Source: Botryosphaeria dothidea
Taxonomy: Eukaryota; Ascomycota; Dothideomycetes; Botryosphaeriales; Botryosphaeriaceae
NCBI GenBank assembly: GCA_011503125.2
Contig: WWBZ02000022.1
Coordinates: 2,790,001-2,854,000, forward strand
Reading direction: 5' to 3'
Length of the DNA stretch: 64,000 nucleotides
Shown here: one piece after another, positions 44,592-55,186 of the stretch
How positions within the stretch are numbered: the stretch's first letter is position 1
Layout: each line of letters opens with the position of its first letter
Program-made: the position numbers and the translations under genes
The notes under the pieces: model-generated
What the model saw: the letters and a program-made list of their open reading frames with translations, nothing else
Databases searched by the model: none
What the model was told of the DNA's origin: nothing

Positions 44592-45817
44592 TCATGCTGA
44601 TCCGAAAGTCTTGAGGAAGGCCCAGAGTCCACCTCCGCAGAGGACTGGGATGGTGACGTTGTCATCCCAGCCGAACAAGTCGATTGCCTCGCTCGCGCTG
44701 GCAACCACACCAGCAACGAAGCTCATGACGCCAAGCGCCAAGGTCCCGCCGATGCTGCCTTGCTCATCGCCCATTCCGAGGTGTCCTTTGACTGCCGCAG
44801 GAAGACCGAGCTGGCCCTGGAACGCAAATGCAAAATCACCCGTGTCGATGGTCGGGTTTTGCGATTGCACTTTCGGCGCGATCCAGCCGTAGAAAGCTGC
44901 GGCGGTGGCCACGCCTGCCAAAAGCGCAGCCAGGCTACCAGCCAAGCTCTTTCCCCGACGCACTTGTGGAGTGTACCTGCCCCACCTCCTGCCCGCAGTG
45001 CTGGCGGCCGTGTCGCACCAGCTGAGGAGCATGACGGCCATGACGCCAATATCTTTGGGAAAGAAGCGGAGAGCTGCCCACGCACCCAGAAGGTACCAGA
45101 TGACGCCGTTCCAGCCGTCGACTTCGGACTCGCGCATGAGGGCACCCAGACAACGAATGTAGAAACGATTCACTGCAGGGTAACGGTGCCGTATGATGTC
45201 TGTGGTAAAGATTGGAATGAAGAGGGCGAGCAGTACGGGGTAGATTTGCGAGGGTTGCGCGGACGACGCGTATAGGCCGAGAGTGAGGAAACCGATGGAA
45301 GTGTGGAGGATTTTGCGCGGGATCTCGTGACGGTGGATCTAGCTCTTGTCAGCTTGCCTGCACATTACCAAAGTTGTGATTTAGCGAGACATACAAATGA
45401 GCGCCATTCCTGGTGAATCGGGATCAGTCCAAGTGGACTAGGGCTTCTGCTCAGACTCCGCCAGTAGTCCTTATTCGACGAGGCGGTATGCGGTGAGAGA
45501 TGCCCATTTGACGTCCCATTGGGCAAAGACAAATCCTTCTTGTTCCGTGATGTTTTCTGCGCAATGGCAGCATCATTTAACCTCTTCTTGACAGGACTTC
45601 TGCTGCGGAGGCGCGGACGCCTGCCGAGCTCATCAGAGCCAGAGCTGCTATCATGCTCGTCGATCGGCGGAGGCGACACTATATCGCGACTGCTGTTCAT
45701 GCGGCGGGCGGCGGAACGCGTGAAGTAGCCGCTGGCGCTTCCATTCTCGGAGGGCGTGGGTGACGGGCTGATGACGCGCGGAGTGCTAGGCACCTGCGAT
45801 TGCGCCGAGACGGCCAT
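44592..45817 (-). CDS. DGK1: CTP-dependent diacylglycerol kinase
   Basis: Two exons, 45817-45395 and 45338-44592, joined in phase 0 (donor GTATGT, acceptor GCTAG, 56-nt intron), give 389 residues. Residues 1-130 are a Ser/Pro-rich cytosolic tail with SRSPVKKRLNDAA. The membrane part starts at EIPRKILHTSIGFLTLGLY and has several spans. Family blocks are visible: RESEVDGWNGVIWYLLG, FFPKDIGVMAVMLLSWCD, the TAASTAGRRWGRYTP region and GKSLAGSLAALLAG, as in yeast Dgk1. The enzyme phosphorylates diacylglycerol with CTP at the ER and nuclear envelope, balancing phosphatidate and membrane growth. Divergent from SPB4 across a 0.77-kb spacer. Confidence 0.88.
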
Positions 45818-46584
45818 GGCTGGGTACCAACAGTCGGAGAAGGGTGGGAGGAGAGGAGCGCGAACGCAGCCGGAGAGCGAAGAGCGTGCTTGGGTGCAGA
45901 ACGAGGTCAGAATGTGGAAGAAAGCGGTGGTGTTGCGCGGGCCGGGTTGTGTCGCAGAGGCGGGCGCTTTGGGCGAGTGGTCTCGTGCCAGATGTATGCG
46001 CACTAGAGGAACTGGCTGTATCGTCGTCGCTTTGGTCGCGCGTAGAGCCGGCGCATATTCTGAGGCGTCGGACTCGGCGGCCAGCGTGGTGGTCTATGAG
46101 GTAAAGAAGTGGTATCGGACGGGAAGGGGCGCGCGGGCAGTTAATAGTCGAACTGAGGTAAGATTGCGAGCTGGAAGTCGGCGGCTCCGGCAGCCTGCTT
46201 GGGACTTGATTTTTTCCTGCGGCCGACTCGGATGGAACATGATGGCGCTTCCGGCTGGCCAGTCACGCTGCCACTTGCACCCTGCATACGACCAACATCA
46301 TCATAGCTCTGCCCGACGGGCCCCGCTGGCCCATGACCGCTCGCGCGACCGCTCTTCCGGCCCTTGCCTGACGTGCCTGCGCGTGCCCAGACCAATCCGG
46401 CGATGAATTGCCTGTTCCGACCCGGCGGTCACCCAATCACGTGCGACCGATTCAGACTTTTGTCACTATCGATAAGGCTGACTCGAGCTTGAATTTTTGC
46501 GGCCGCCTCTGCGACTTGAGCGCATCTCCGCGTGCCGCATCTGCGCGCTGCCAACACTCACCTGCGCAACACCTCTCCCTCACC
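45818..46584. other. divergent promoter region between DGK1 and SPB4
   Basis: GC-rich spacer with no supported coding frame. It must contain both promoters; no TATA box stands out, as expected for housekeeping genes. Confidence 0.55.
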
Positions 46585-48520
46585 ATGGCGCCCGAAAAGC
46601 CTAAGAACCCGAGAGCCTGGGATGCCCTCACTGCGCCGCTCTCGGAATGGATACTCGACGCCGTGTCCTGCATGGGCTTCGAGCGCATGACGCCTGTCCA
46701 GGCCAGCGCAATCCCGCTGTTCATGGGTTACAAAGACGTGGTTGTCGAGGCTGTGACGGGTAGCGGCAAGACCTTGTCCTTTCTCATTCCCGTGGTCGAG
46801 CGTCTTCTACGTCTAGAGGAGCCCCTGAAGAAGCACCATGTCGCCGCCATCATTGTCTCGCCCACTCGGTCCGTTCATCCCGTTACCTCCCCGGCAGCCG
46901 TTCTGACTTTCAATCTACAGAGAGTTGGCCACTCAAATACACAACGTTCTCACCTCCCTCCTCGGGTTTCATGCCCCATCCGCTGCTGCACTACAACCCC
47001 GAACCGACAATGACAATCAACCCTCCTTTCCCTCCTCCACTCTCAAAGTGATACCCCAGTTGCTCCTCGGCGGAACTACCACACCTGCGCAAGACCTCAG
47101 CACATTTCTCAAGACTTCCCCTAATCTCCTCATCGCGACCCCCGGCCGCCTTCTGGAACTTCTTTCTTCCCCACACGTACATTGCCCTCAGTCCTCATTT
47201 GAGGTCCTGGTCATGGATGAGGCAGACAGATTACTGGATCTCGGGTTCAAAGATGATCTACAAAGGATTTTGCAGCGGTTGCCTAAGCAAAGACGTACTG
47301 GCTTATTCAGTGCCAGTGTGAGCGAAGCTGTCTCTCAGCTTGTCCGTGTTGGCCTGCGGAATCCCGTACGCATTGCTGTCAAAGTCAAGTCCGCCACCGG
47401 AGCTCTTGACAAGAAAACGCCGGCATCTTTACAAATAACTTACCTTCTTACACCTCCTTCTCACAAGCTCCCGGCGATCGCGAAACTTCTATCGGCCCTC
47501 TCACCCACTCCGCAAAGGTCTATCATATACGTTTCCACTTGTGCCGGCGTCGACTACTTCCAACACGTTCTACCCGCCATCCTTACAACAACTACTGTTG
47601 TTCCTCTGCACGGAAAGCACCCTCAAAACGTGCGTGAAAGAAATTTCAAGCGCTTCACTGAAAGCATGTCCCCAACCGTTCTCCTCACCACCGACGTTGC
47701 CGCTCGCGGTCTCGACATCCCTCTCGTAGACCTCGTCATCCAAATAGACCCGCCATCCGACCCGAAGACCTTCATCCACCGCTGCGGACGCGCCGGGCGC
47801 GCAGGACGCCGGGGCTTGGCGGTCACCTTCCTCACCAAGGGAACGCACGAGGAGGACTACATTCCCTTTCTGTCCGTACGGCAGACGCCCATCGTGCCGC
47901 TGACCACGCCTAGCGTGGAGACGACGGAAGAAGAGGCCCAGGACGCATCGCAGACCATCCGCGACTTGGTGCTGGAGGATCGAGCCGTTCACGACAAGGC
48001 TCAGCGTGCGTTTGTCAGCTGGGTTCAGTCGTACAGCAAGCACGCCGCGAGCAGCATTTTCCGCGTCAAGGATATCGACTGGAAGCAGCACGGTGACTCG
48101 TGGGGGCTTCTGAGGTTGCCGAAGATGCCGGAGTTGAGGAAGTGGGACGGCGATAACACGCTGGGTCAGTCGATTGATTGGGAGAACTACCGCTACAGTG
48201 ATAAGATAAGGGAGAAGAGAAGAAGGGAAGAAGATGCCAAGTGGAAGGAAGCTGCGGAGAATGGGACGGAGGAGCAGCAGCCGAAGAAGCGGAAGAGCGG
48301 ACGGGATAATGCGTGGAGCGAACAAAAGGAGGCGAAGGAGACCAGGGAGAAGAGGAGGGAGAAGAGGGCGAAGAAGAGGGAGGTTGAGCGCAAGAAGAAG
48401 ATGACGGATGAGGAAAAGAAGAAGGATGATGAGCTGCGGGCTATGATCGAGAAGGTTAGAGAGGAAGGGAAGAAGAGGAAAGCGGATGAGGATGAACAAT
48501 GGGAGGGCTTTGATGATTGA
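46585..48520 (+). CDS. SPB4: ATP-dependent rRNA helicase Spb4 (DEAD-box)
   Basis: Two exons (46585-46868 and 46921-48520) meet inside [10 protein letters not shown] (motif Ia), giving 627 residues. Q motif [14 protein letters not shown], motif I AVTGSGKT (residues 56-63), motif [15 protein letters not shown], motif [12 protein letters not shown], motif [12 protein letters not shown]. Motif III reads [12 protein letters not shown] in place of the usual SAT. The start [20 protein letters not shown] and the long Lys-rich C-terminal coiled tail are typical of Spb4, needed for 60S ribosomal subunit assembly in the nucleolus. Donor GTCCGT is weak but the join restores the motif exactly. Confidence 0.92.
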
Positions 48521-48788
48521 GCATTTGTAGCCACAATGAAGCACATAAATTCAAAGGTCGCAGCACACGGGTTTCCCGCTGGACAAGTTTGACGTTATGG
48601 GAGATTCGATACTTTGTTGTTGAAAGAACGGTGGGGTTTGGACTAGAACTGCCTTTGAAGCAGAATGAATGACTAAACAAACAGACTTACGCAAGGTTCC
48701 CCGCCTGCAACGCCGACAGCCCAGTCCCTTGGTCAATACAGCCAGCCTTCTGCGCATAACGTCTGCCCGTGAAACTTCCACAATTATT

Positions 48789-50060
48789 ATGCAGATTGCT
48801 CAGCAATCAGAGAAGATTCCAAGCTCTCGCTGGACCTCGTATGATGGGTGGGACTACAACGGGATGAAGGAACGCCTGGAAACGTTTATGGCCCGCATCA
48901 ACAAATCTGCCCTGGTCACGCATGCTGAGGAACTCACGGGAAATAATGTTTCCATAAGCGAGCCCTTCTCTGCCGGCCAGTTTTGGTGCTGCTTTGAGCT
49001 GGTTGATGCAGACGGTACCCTCCTCATCGCACGAGTGCGCCTTCCTCGCCATCCCGATAGCAACGATCGCGTCGACGAGAAATCCGAATTATACGCCATT
49101 GAGTGTGAGGTTGCGACCATGGAGTTCCTTGGTGAAAGCATCGAAGGCGTTCCATTCCCACGCCTTCATGCTTATGAGGGACCGAGCTCTCAACGGGCTG
49201 CGGATGTTGGTGCAACCTACATGCTTATTGAGGGTTTCTTTGGAAACACGCTGCAAGACGTTCAGTTTGACATATGCGTCCTTCCGGTGGGTGTTTTTAT
49301 CCTCTTTGAATTTCTTCTTCTTACTAATCAAATCACACAGGTCAATGTGCAAGATCATATCATCGCCCAATGGACACGTATTCAAGCTGAGCTAGCAAGC
49401 TTCACATTCCCCACGGTAGGGTCTATCTCGAGATTCTCTAAAGAGAAGGGTGCTACAATTGACCGTCTTTGTGTTGCCAAGGCTGAAAGTTTCGACAGAT
49501 GTGGACCGTTTACAAGCTCAGTAGCCTACTTCGCAGCTGTTGGACGTGCCAGAAATCTGCAAGCTTGCAGGGAAAATGAAGAGGACGGAGGTGAGGGGGA
49601 CGTCTTCTCCCGGCTTGGACCCTATGTCTTTCAGGACATTGTCAACAAGACCGCTTTGTTCAATGGCCCTAGTAATTATGGCCCTTTCCTTTTCAACCAC
49701 ATGGATATGGGAACTCAAAACATCCTTGTCGATGACGACTTCAACTTTCTCGCTATCATCGACTGGGAGTTTGCCCAGTCGGCTCCCTGGCAAGTGAACC
49801 ATTTCCCGATGCCCTTTCCTCTTACAAGTTCTGACAAAGAGATCGAGGATATCTTGAAAGATCCTGATGATATTGCGTATCCCAATGTTTCGCGGCAGCA
49901 CAACACTCGTCAGATGTATCGAAGAGCGTTTGAAAGGGCTGTCGGGACGGCCGTTGAAAACCTCGATTGCATCTGTGTTGGAAGGACCCGCTTCAAGAAT
50001 CTAAGGAATACTGGAAAAGATAGATGTCTTTCCTGGGCAGGCGGAAAGTCTTACCTATGA
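48789..50060 (+). CDS. APH-family phosphotransferase (aminoglycoside-kinase-like fold)
   Basis: The catalytic loop FNHMDMGTQNILVDDD and the metal-binding IIDWEFAQ are the Brenner-type HxDxxxxN and DWE motifs of the APH family; in fungi these proteins are common and of unknown substrate. I start at MQIAQQSEKIPSSRWTSYDG (48789); an in-frame ATG at 48669 would add 40 poorly conserved residues. A 54-n in-frame intron (49287-49340, GTGGGT to CACAG) should be removed. After TAVENLDCICV (about 49980) the frame ends at 50060, but a better-looking end lies in another frame (KIDVFPGQAESLTYEMVRL to TAA about 50135), so the last part may be frame-shifted. Two small shifts would be needed. Confidence 0.75.
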   Translation: MQIAQQSEKIPSSRWTSYDGWDYNGMKERLETFMARINKSALVTHAEELTGNNVSISEPFSAGQFWCCFELVDADGTLLIARVRLPRHPDSNDRVDEKSELYAIECEVATMEFLGESIEGVPFPRLHAYEGPSSQRAADVGATYMLIEGFFGNTLQDVQFDICVLPVGVFILFEFLLLTNQITQVNVQDHIIAQWTRIQAELASFTFPTVGSISRFSKEKGATIDRLCVAKAESFDRCGPFTSSVAYFAAVGRARNLQACRENEEDGGEGDVFSRLGPYVFQDIVNKTALFNGPSNYGPFLFNHMDMGTQNILVDDDFNFLAIIDWEFAQSAPWQVNHFPMPFPLTSSDKEIEDILKDPDDIAYPNVSRQHNTRQMYRRAFERAVGTAVENLDCICVGRTRFKNLRNTGKDRCLSWAGGKSYL

Positions 50061-52229
50061 GATGGTGCGGCTGGCATTTGATAAAGAAGGAGAAGAGGCC
50101 ACGAAATATGTTGAGAAGATGAAGGCAGAGATGTAATCAGAGAGTGTAGGAGATTGAGATGGCGTTAAAAGTTCAACGTAGTTAAGGCCGTATCAATAAG
50201 AGCACCGAGTGCTTGGTTGGCCCCCGTGAGGCGTCTTTCGGAACATGTAACGGCTGAACGAAGAAGTGGTGTTGAGGCAGTGCACGTGATGACGTGTAGG
50301 CAGCAGACGCGCCTGCACGCGGTGACGTCACGTACTTCGCAACTTTATAGCTCTCGCTTGTACGTAGACTCTCGCACTTTGTGCGACCTCTCTGTAGCAG
50401 CATCGAGTCTCATTACAGAACAGCTCCACTCCAAGATTGGTGAATTACGACATGATGAGATGTCTACTATACTCCAGAGTGAATAAAATGTAACCGTCTC
50501 CTCGAAACGTCCCAGAACATCTGGTATTTCTTTTTTCTCCTTCAGTGCGATGGGTTGGAAAGTATCATACAGAACCGCACTTGGGAGGTATCCAGACAGG
50601 AATTCTCTGTTATGAAATTCGTAGATATGACGTCTCGCTCATTACGGGCTGACAAGAAATAAGAGATAAAGGTAGCCTCGGATTCGAGCAGGATCAACCC
50701 GAGAAAGCGTGCATACCGGGAGAAACTTTGACGCTACGGTGTTAGGACCTGACCTTGAAGTGAATGTCAGCAGAGCCGAGAACCCAAGATATTGGTAATG
50801 TGAATTGATTCGGCGCTGGTCCACAGTAGAGAGCCCAAGGCCTGGGATGCTTAAAGGGTGATATGGAAGGTGAAGAACACCACGTGCGCCGGGTGGACCG
50901 GATGATCGTCACGCACTGTTCGAAGCTAAAACGGACGCTCGCCAACACCTCCCGCTTTCTCTGTAGGTGGCTCTTCAATCTGCGACGGCGGTTTCCCCTC
51001 GCAGCATCACCGCCTCGGTTGGCCTTTTTCGGCCCGTCTCCACCTCGGCACGAAAGAGGAGATTGCAGCGGATGATCGCTCGCGAAATGCCGACCACAAC
51101 GGCACGTTCCACGGTTTCGCATGCCAGCGGCCGGCCTCCATGGTGCTCTCTTGACGTCGGCAGCCCAGTGCAAAGACAGTCGGGCCGCCTCAAGTTGATT
51201 ATTCCTGTCCCGGAACTCCGAGTGCTGTTTCGGGAAGGGAGCTGTTCAGCTGAAAACACTTGTGCTCGAAACGGCTCGATGTGGGATGGGCACAGAGCTG
51301 TTAGAGTTTACCAAGCGCCTCTTCGCCGGGCCCGGCCCTCAGCCAATATTCTGCATCTGCGATTCCCGGGAAGGCCATGTCGTTGTACCATCCTGACGCG
51401 AATGGTGAGGCTTGAAACCACTCTTATGCATTCTGCGGCGCCTCCCAAGCCTCAGCCCGCCACGGACACGAGCGCCTTCTCTATTTGCCTACTTCGATCA
51501 TGCTGCGGGCCGATTGCAGAGGACATCGTCTACGCCTTACAAAGCGCGCGTGCGACTCAGCGGTCGCGCTGGCATCAAACCACCCGACTCACAAAGCAGT
51601 GCTTCGCGACGGAATTGCCCGATTTCACCGCACGTGTGACTAGCCAAGAGCTTGCCCACTGTGTGATGAAATCGCCCGTTCAGTTTCACAGCCCTGGGCG
51701 CTGACTTCATCGATGCGAGCTCATTGGGCGGGCCCGCATGTTTGCTCACAAGAGAATGGGTTCCGGATCAAGCCGCGAAATCTAACATTAGCACTTCCAG
51801 GAAACCGTTGCATCGACTCTATTTTTGCAAAGCCGCGGCAAGGAAGCGCGGGTAAAGCCTTCGGGCTCCGGCAGCCCGAGGCCTCAACCTGGGGGAGCAT
51901 GCGGCTCGCCGGCACAGGCCACCGCCAGATTCTGTTCAAGCTCCACGCACCTACCCACTGCCAGAGCACACCCGCGCAAAGGTTCCGGGCGCGCGAATCC
52001 TCCGACCTGACTTGCCGATCAGCGGGGGAGGCCTTTGGCCATTAAGCTTACAACCTTGGCGAGCGCCGTGGCTAAGTCACTGGGATGATACGGACGGAGG
52101 CAAGCGATGCATAACGGCGCGCCTCGTATATGAATCGCCAGTGCCCTGACCTCTCAACATCACCGCACGCCACCTGGTGAGGGTCACCTCGCTCCATTTC
52201 CTCCTCCGTCCTACCGCCCCGCGATCAGG
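50061..52229. other. long non-coding stretch and promoter of the receptor gene
   Basis: No gene, tRNA or repeat family supported. Open frames around 50970-51700 lack motifs and a convincing start. The region 52080-52229 is probably the leader of the GPCR gene. Confidence 0.4.
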
Positions 52230-54106
52230 ATGGCCTACAATGAATTGATCGCTACGATCACTCTTGTAGGCAGCCTGCTCTCCTTCGTCGCCACCACCTG
52301 CGTCCTGGTCTCCTACATCGTGTATCGCGAACAGCAGCGGTCCTTTCGCCATGCGTTGGTCCTCAATTTGGCAGTGGCAGGTAGTCATCCAGTCTTCCGG
52401 CCTTTTTCTGCGCGATGCTTACGACAACATTTAATAGAGTTCATAAATTCGATGAACAATTCCATATCGGGAATAATATACGTCAGAGAGCATAACCTCT
52501 CGCCGAGTCCCGCTTGCACCTTGAATGGCTGGGTGGGACAGTTGTCTGTGCAGGTAAGCATGAAAGCTTTCCCACCGAGAAATAGCCAACAGCTCGACGG
52601 CATTAACCTAACTTTCCCAAGGCCGCGGATTTCTCCATTCTGGCGATTGCGTTGGTGACTGTTCTAACCATTACCCGGAAAACCTACATGCCCGATGCGT
52701 CGTTGGGTAGGAAAGCTCTCATCTGCCTTTCGGTATGGACTGTCCCGATCATCACCAGTAAGTCCCGTGCCCAATTAACCTTTTGTCAGTGCTCTGACGG
52801 AGACTTTCCCAGGCATCACGGCAACCGCAATGGGTCAAATGGTGCCTGTGAGTGGCAACTGGTGTTGGATATCTTCTAAACGTACCGACCTGCGATATGC
52901 GCTCACCCATGGCTGGCGGTTTGCAATTATCTTCAGCACCATCGGCATCTACATCTACGTTTATTGGTACATGACGCGTCACTTCGCGGAAATGGCGACT
53001 TCAAAACTCAAAGGATCTTACGATCTGGATCCAAATTCTAACAGCACTGGAGCTACGGGCACAACTTCCAGTAGCAGCCGAGGCTACCAGAAGCCGAAGA
53101 AGAAAGGGTTCGAGGTCATGTACGATGAAGAGCTGGAACTGGATCATATGCAAGGACGGCGGCCTAGTCACCCCGCCGGCGCTTCAAATTTTCCCGGACG
53201 GCCCACGAAATTACCAGGCAACAACCCAAGCTCAGAATTTGCTTTCGAGGCACGCAACGACAGTGTGACCAAGACCACTGGGGCACAGGTTCTGGAGGAG
53301 GAAGAGATAGCGCCACATGAGAGCTTGGCCGCGACCAATAGTGGATCAGCCTTGGAGGAGGACGATCTTCACTTGCCAATGCAGGGTAAGCCTAAACTCT
53401 TCTATTTATTCCCGAGCCCTTTGTCATCCTCCAGCGCAATTAAGCTTCCGAGCTTCCGAACCGGGGCCTTCATCCCTGCAATTTTAATAAGCAAACGGCT
53501 TCTACACATCAACTCTCGCAACCACTACGAGATAAACAAGTACTCATTGTTTCCGCAGGTCCAAGGCTCTCCAGAAACGACCTGGCCTCCTCCCCACGCC
53601 GCCCCGACCCCATCCACGTCGACGCCGCCTCCCCCGTCCGCCCCGTCTCGCCTCTCGACAACGCCGCCGCGACCTACCAGCCCATCACGACGCCACGCCG
53701 CCCTTCCGTCCCGCTCTCCCCGACCTCTGCCCCAGCCGTCTCGACCGCCTCCTTCCAGCCCCTCGTCCTCGACCACCGTCCCAGCATGCCCGCCGTCGGC
53801 GCCAACCTCAACCGCATCTCCGCCACCTCCGTCTCGAGCGTCGCGCGCCGGCAGTCGCGCCAGGTCGAGCGCGAGATCAAGCGCATGCTGCTGCTCAACG
53901 CGTACCCCGTCATGTACGTGATCCTCTGGATTCCGGGCATCGTCAACCGGCTGCTCGAGGCGACGGGCCACAAGAGCAAGACGCTGGCGGTGCTGCAGAG
54001 CAGTAGTCAGTATGTGGGGTTCGCGAATGCGTTGACGTATGGGTTCAACGAGCATTTGCGGGAGAGGATCAAGGGGGATTTGGGGAGGTGGATCAGGGGG
54101 GAGTGA
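52230..54106 (+). CDS. G-protein-coupled receptor, Git3/GprC-type (carbon or nutrient sensor)
   Basis: Five exons (52230-52380, 52438-52553, 52622-52757, 52813-53385, 53559-54106) give 507 residues in phase. TM1 TITLVGSLLSFVATTCVLVS is followed by YREQQRSFRHALVLNLAVAE and FINSMNNSISG, the family signature for TM1-TM2. Later spans include ILAIALVTVLTIT, ICLSVWTVPIIT and WRFAIIFSTIGIYIYVYWY. A long Ser/Pro-rich third loop (about 190 residues) leads to RQSRQVEREIKRMLLLNAYP, VMYVILWIPGIVNRLLEA and QYVGFANALTYGFNEHL, the Git3 C-terminal domain. Such receptors couple to a Galpha protein and cAMP signalling at the plasma membrane. Intron 4 is long (173 nt) and lies in the loop; intron 2 uses an AAG acceptor. 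Confidence 0.9.
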
Positions 54107-55186
54107 TTGTGTGGGAATGATTGTGTGGGAAAGAGCGGAATGGGAGGAGTTGAGAGAGGGCTTCTGATTTTTCTTTTTTTTTATTGATTGCAGTTTGATA
54201 CCACTTTGTTCATGGAGGTAAAGGGAGGGGGAATTAAAAGATACCACATACGCACAGCGCAGCGTACATACACATAAACGATTACGAGTCCGAGCAGATC
54301 CGAGCGGATCAACTGTACATAGCTTCTGGCAGAAGCCCGGAATAATGATACGTATGGAACATTCTGAGCCGCTCTTCACCAGTGCGTGAGCAAAAGACGT
54401 TAAAAGCTCCATCAAGGATGTCATTGCTGGTTCTAATCTCCGCTTTCCCGACAAAATAAACCTTTCTTCGTCTTTTCTACAACTTGATTGGTGGATGGCA
54501 GCAGGGGTCGTCGAAACAAAATTATCACAACCTTCTTTTTGCTTGTGTTTCGGCATGATCGGGTATATCATCCCGAAGAGCCAAATTCAGGATGCTTGCG
54601 CGGGATTCACAGTGTATAATAGAAGGGGAGGGAGAATAGGGCTGACTTGTCATTCGCGAGCTGTCAGATCTGATACATGCAGGGGGCAGCTTGGCTAAGG
54701 GCATGGGAGGGATCGAGCTGCGGAATGTTGTGCGTGGGTGTTTCAGGTGGTGGGATGCGGTAGGGCTTCTTCTCACCCGGGAAATGTGGCAGTGCTGTGG
54801 CCAGGATGGAGGGGATGTTGCGCTTTGCTGCATGATGGCCGTGGATGGGGTGGGCGCCTGGTGACGCCATCAGAGTAATGCTAATGTGTGGGTAGCACCT
54901 CATGCCGCGTTCGTCTCTGACTGGTTGTCAGTGCAGCCTTGGTAAGACGGGAGTAAGGCTGTAGGATGGTTGCTGTATGCCTTGCTCCATAACTGGAATG
55001 CGATACTGCAGATATACGATATGCAGTCAGCGCGTAGGCGGGCAGGCTGCGCCCCGCTCTTCTGTAGAAGAAATACCTGTGTTGGCCCCGCTTACAATGA
55101 AGCCTCGTCGGACTGATTTCCTCGCTGCTTCACCAGCAAACAATGCACTTGTTGGCCTTCATTGACGCCTCTTGTCCTTTTGCGCC
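54107..55186. other. intergenic stretch, no gene seen
   Basis: 3' flank of the receptor gene and promoter of the disrupted STAND-like gene. No supported feature. Confidence 0.5.

Noticed and set aside
50967..51704. Plus-strand frame of 245 codons
   Set aside because: Composition rich in Arg, Pro and Ser without motif; mirrored by frames on the other strand; no convincing start.
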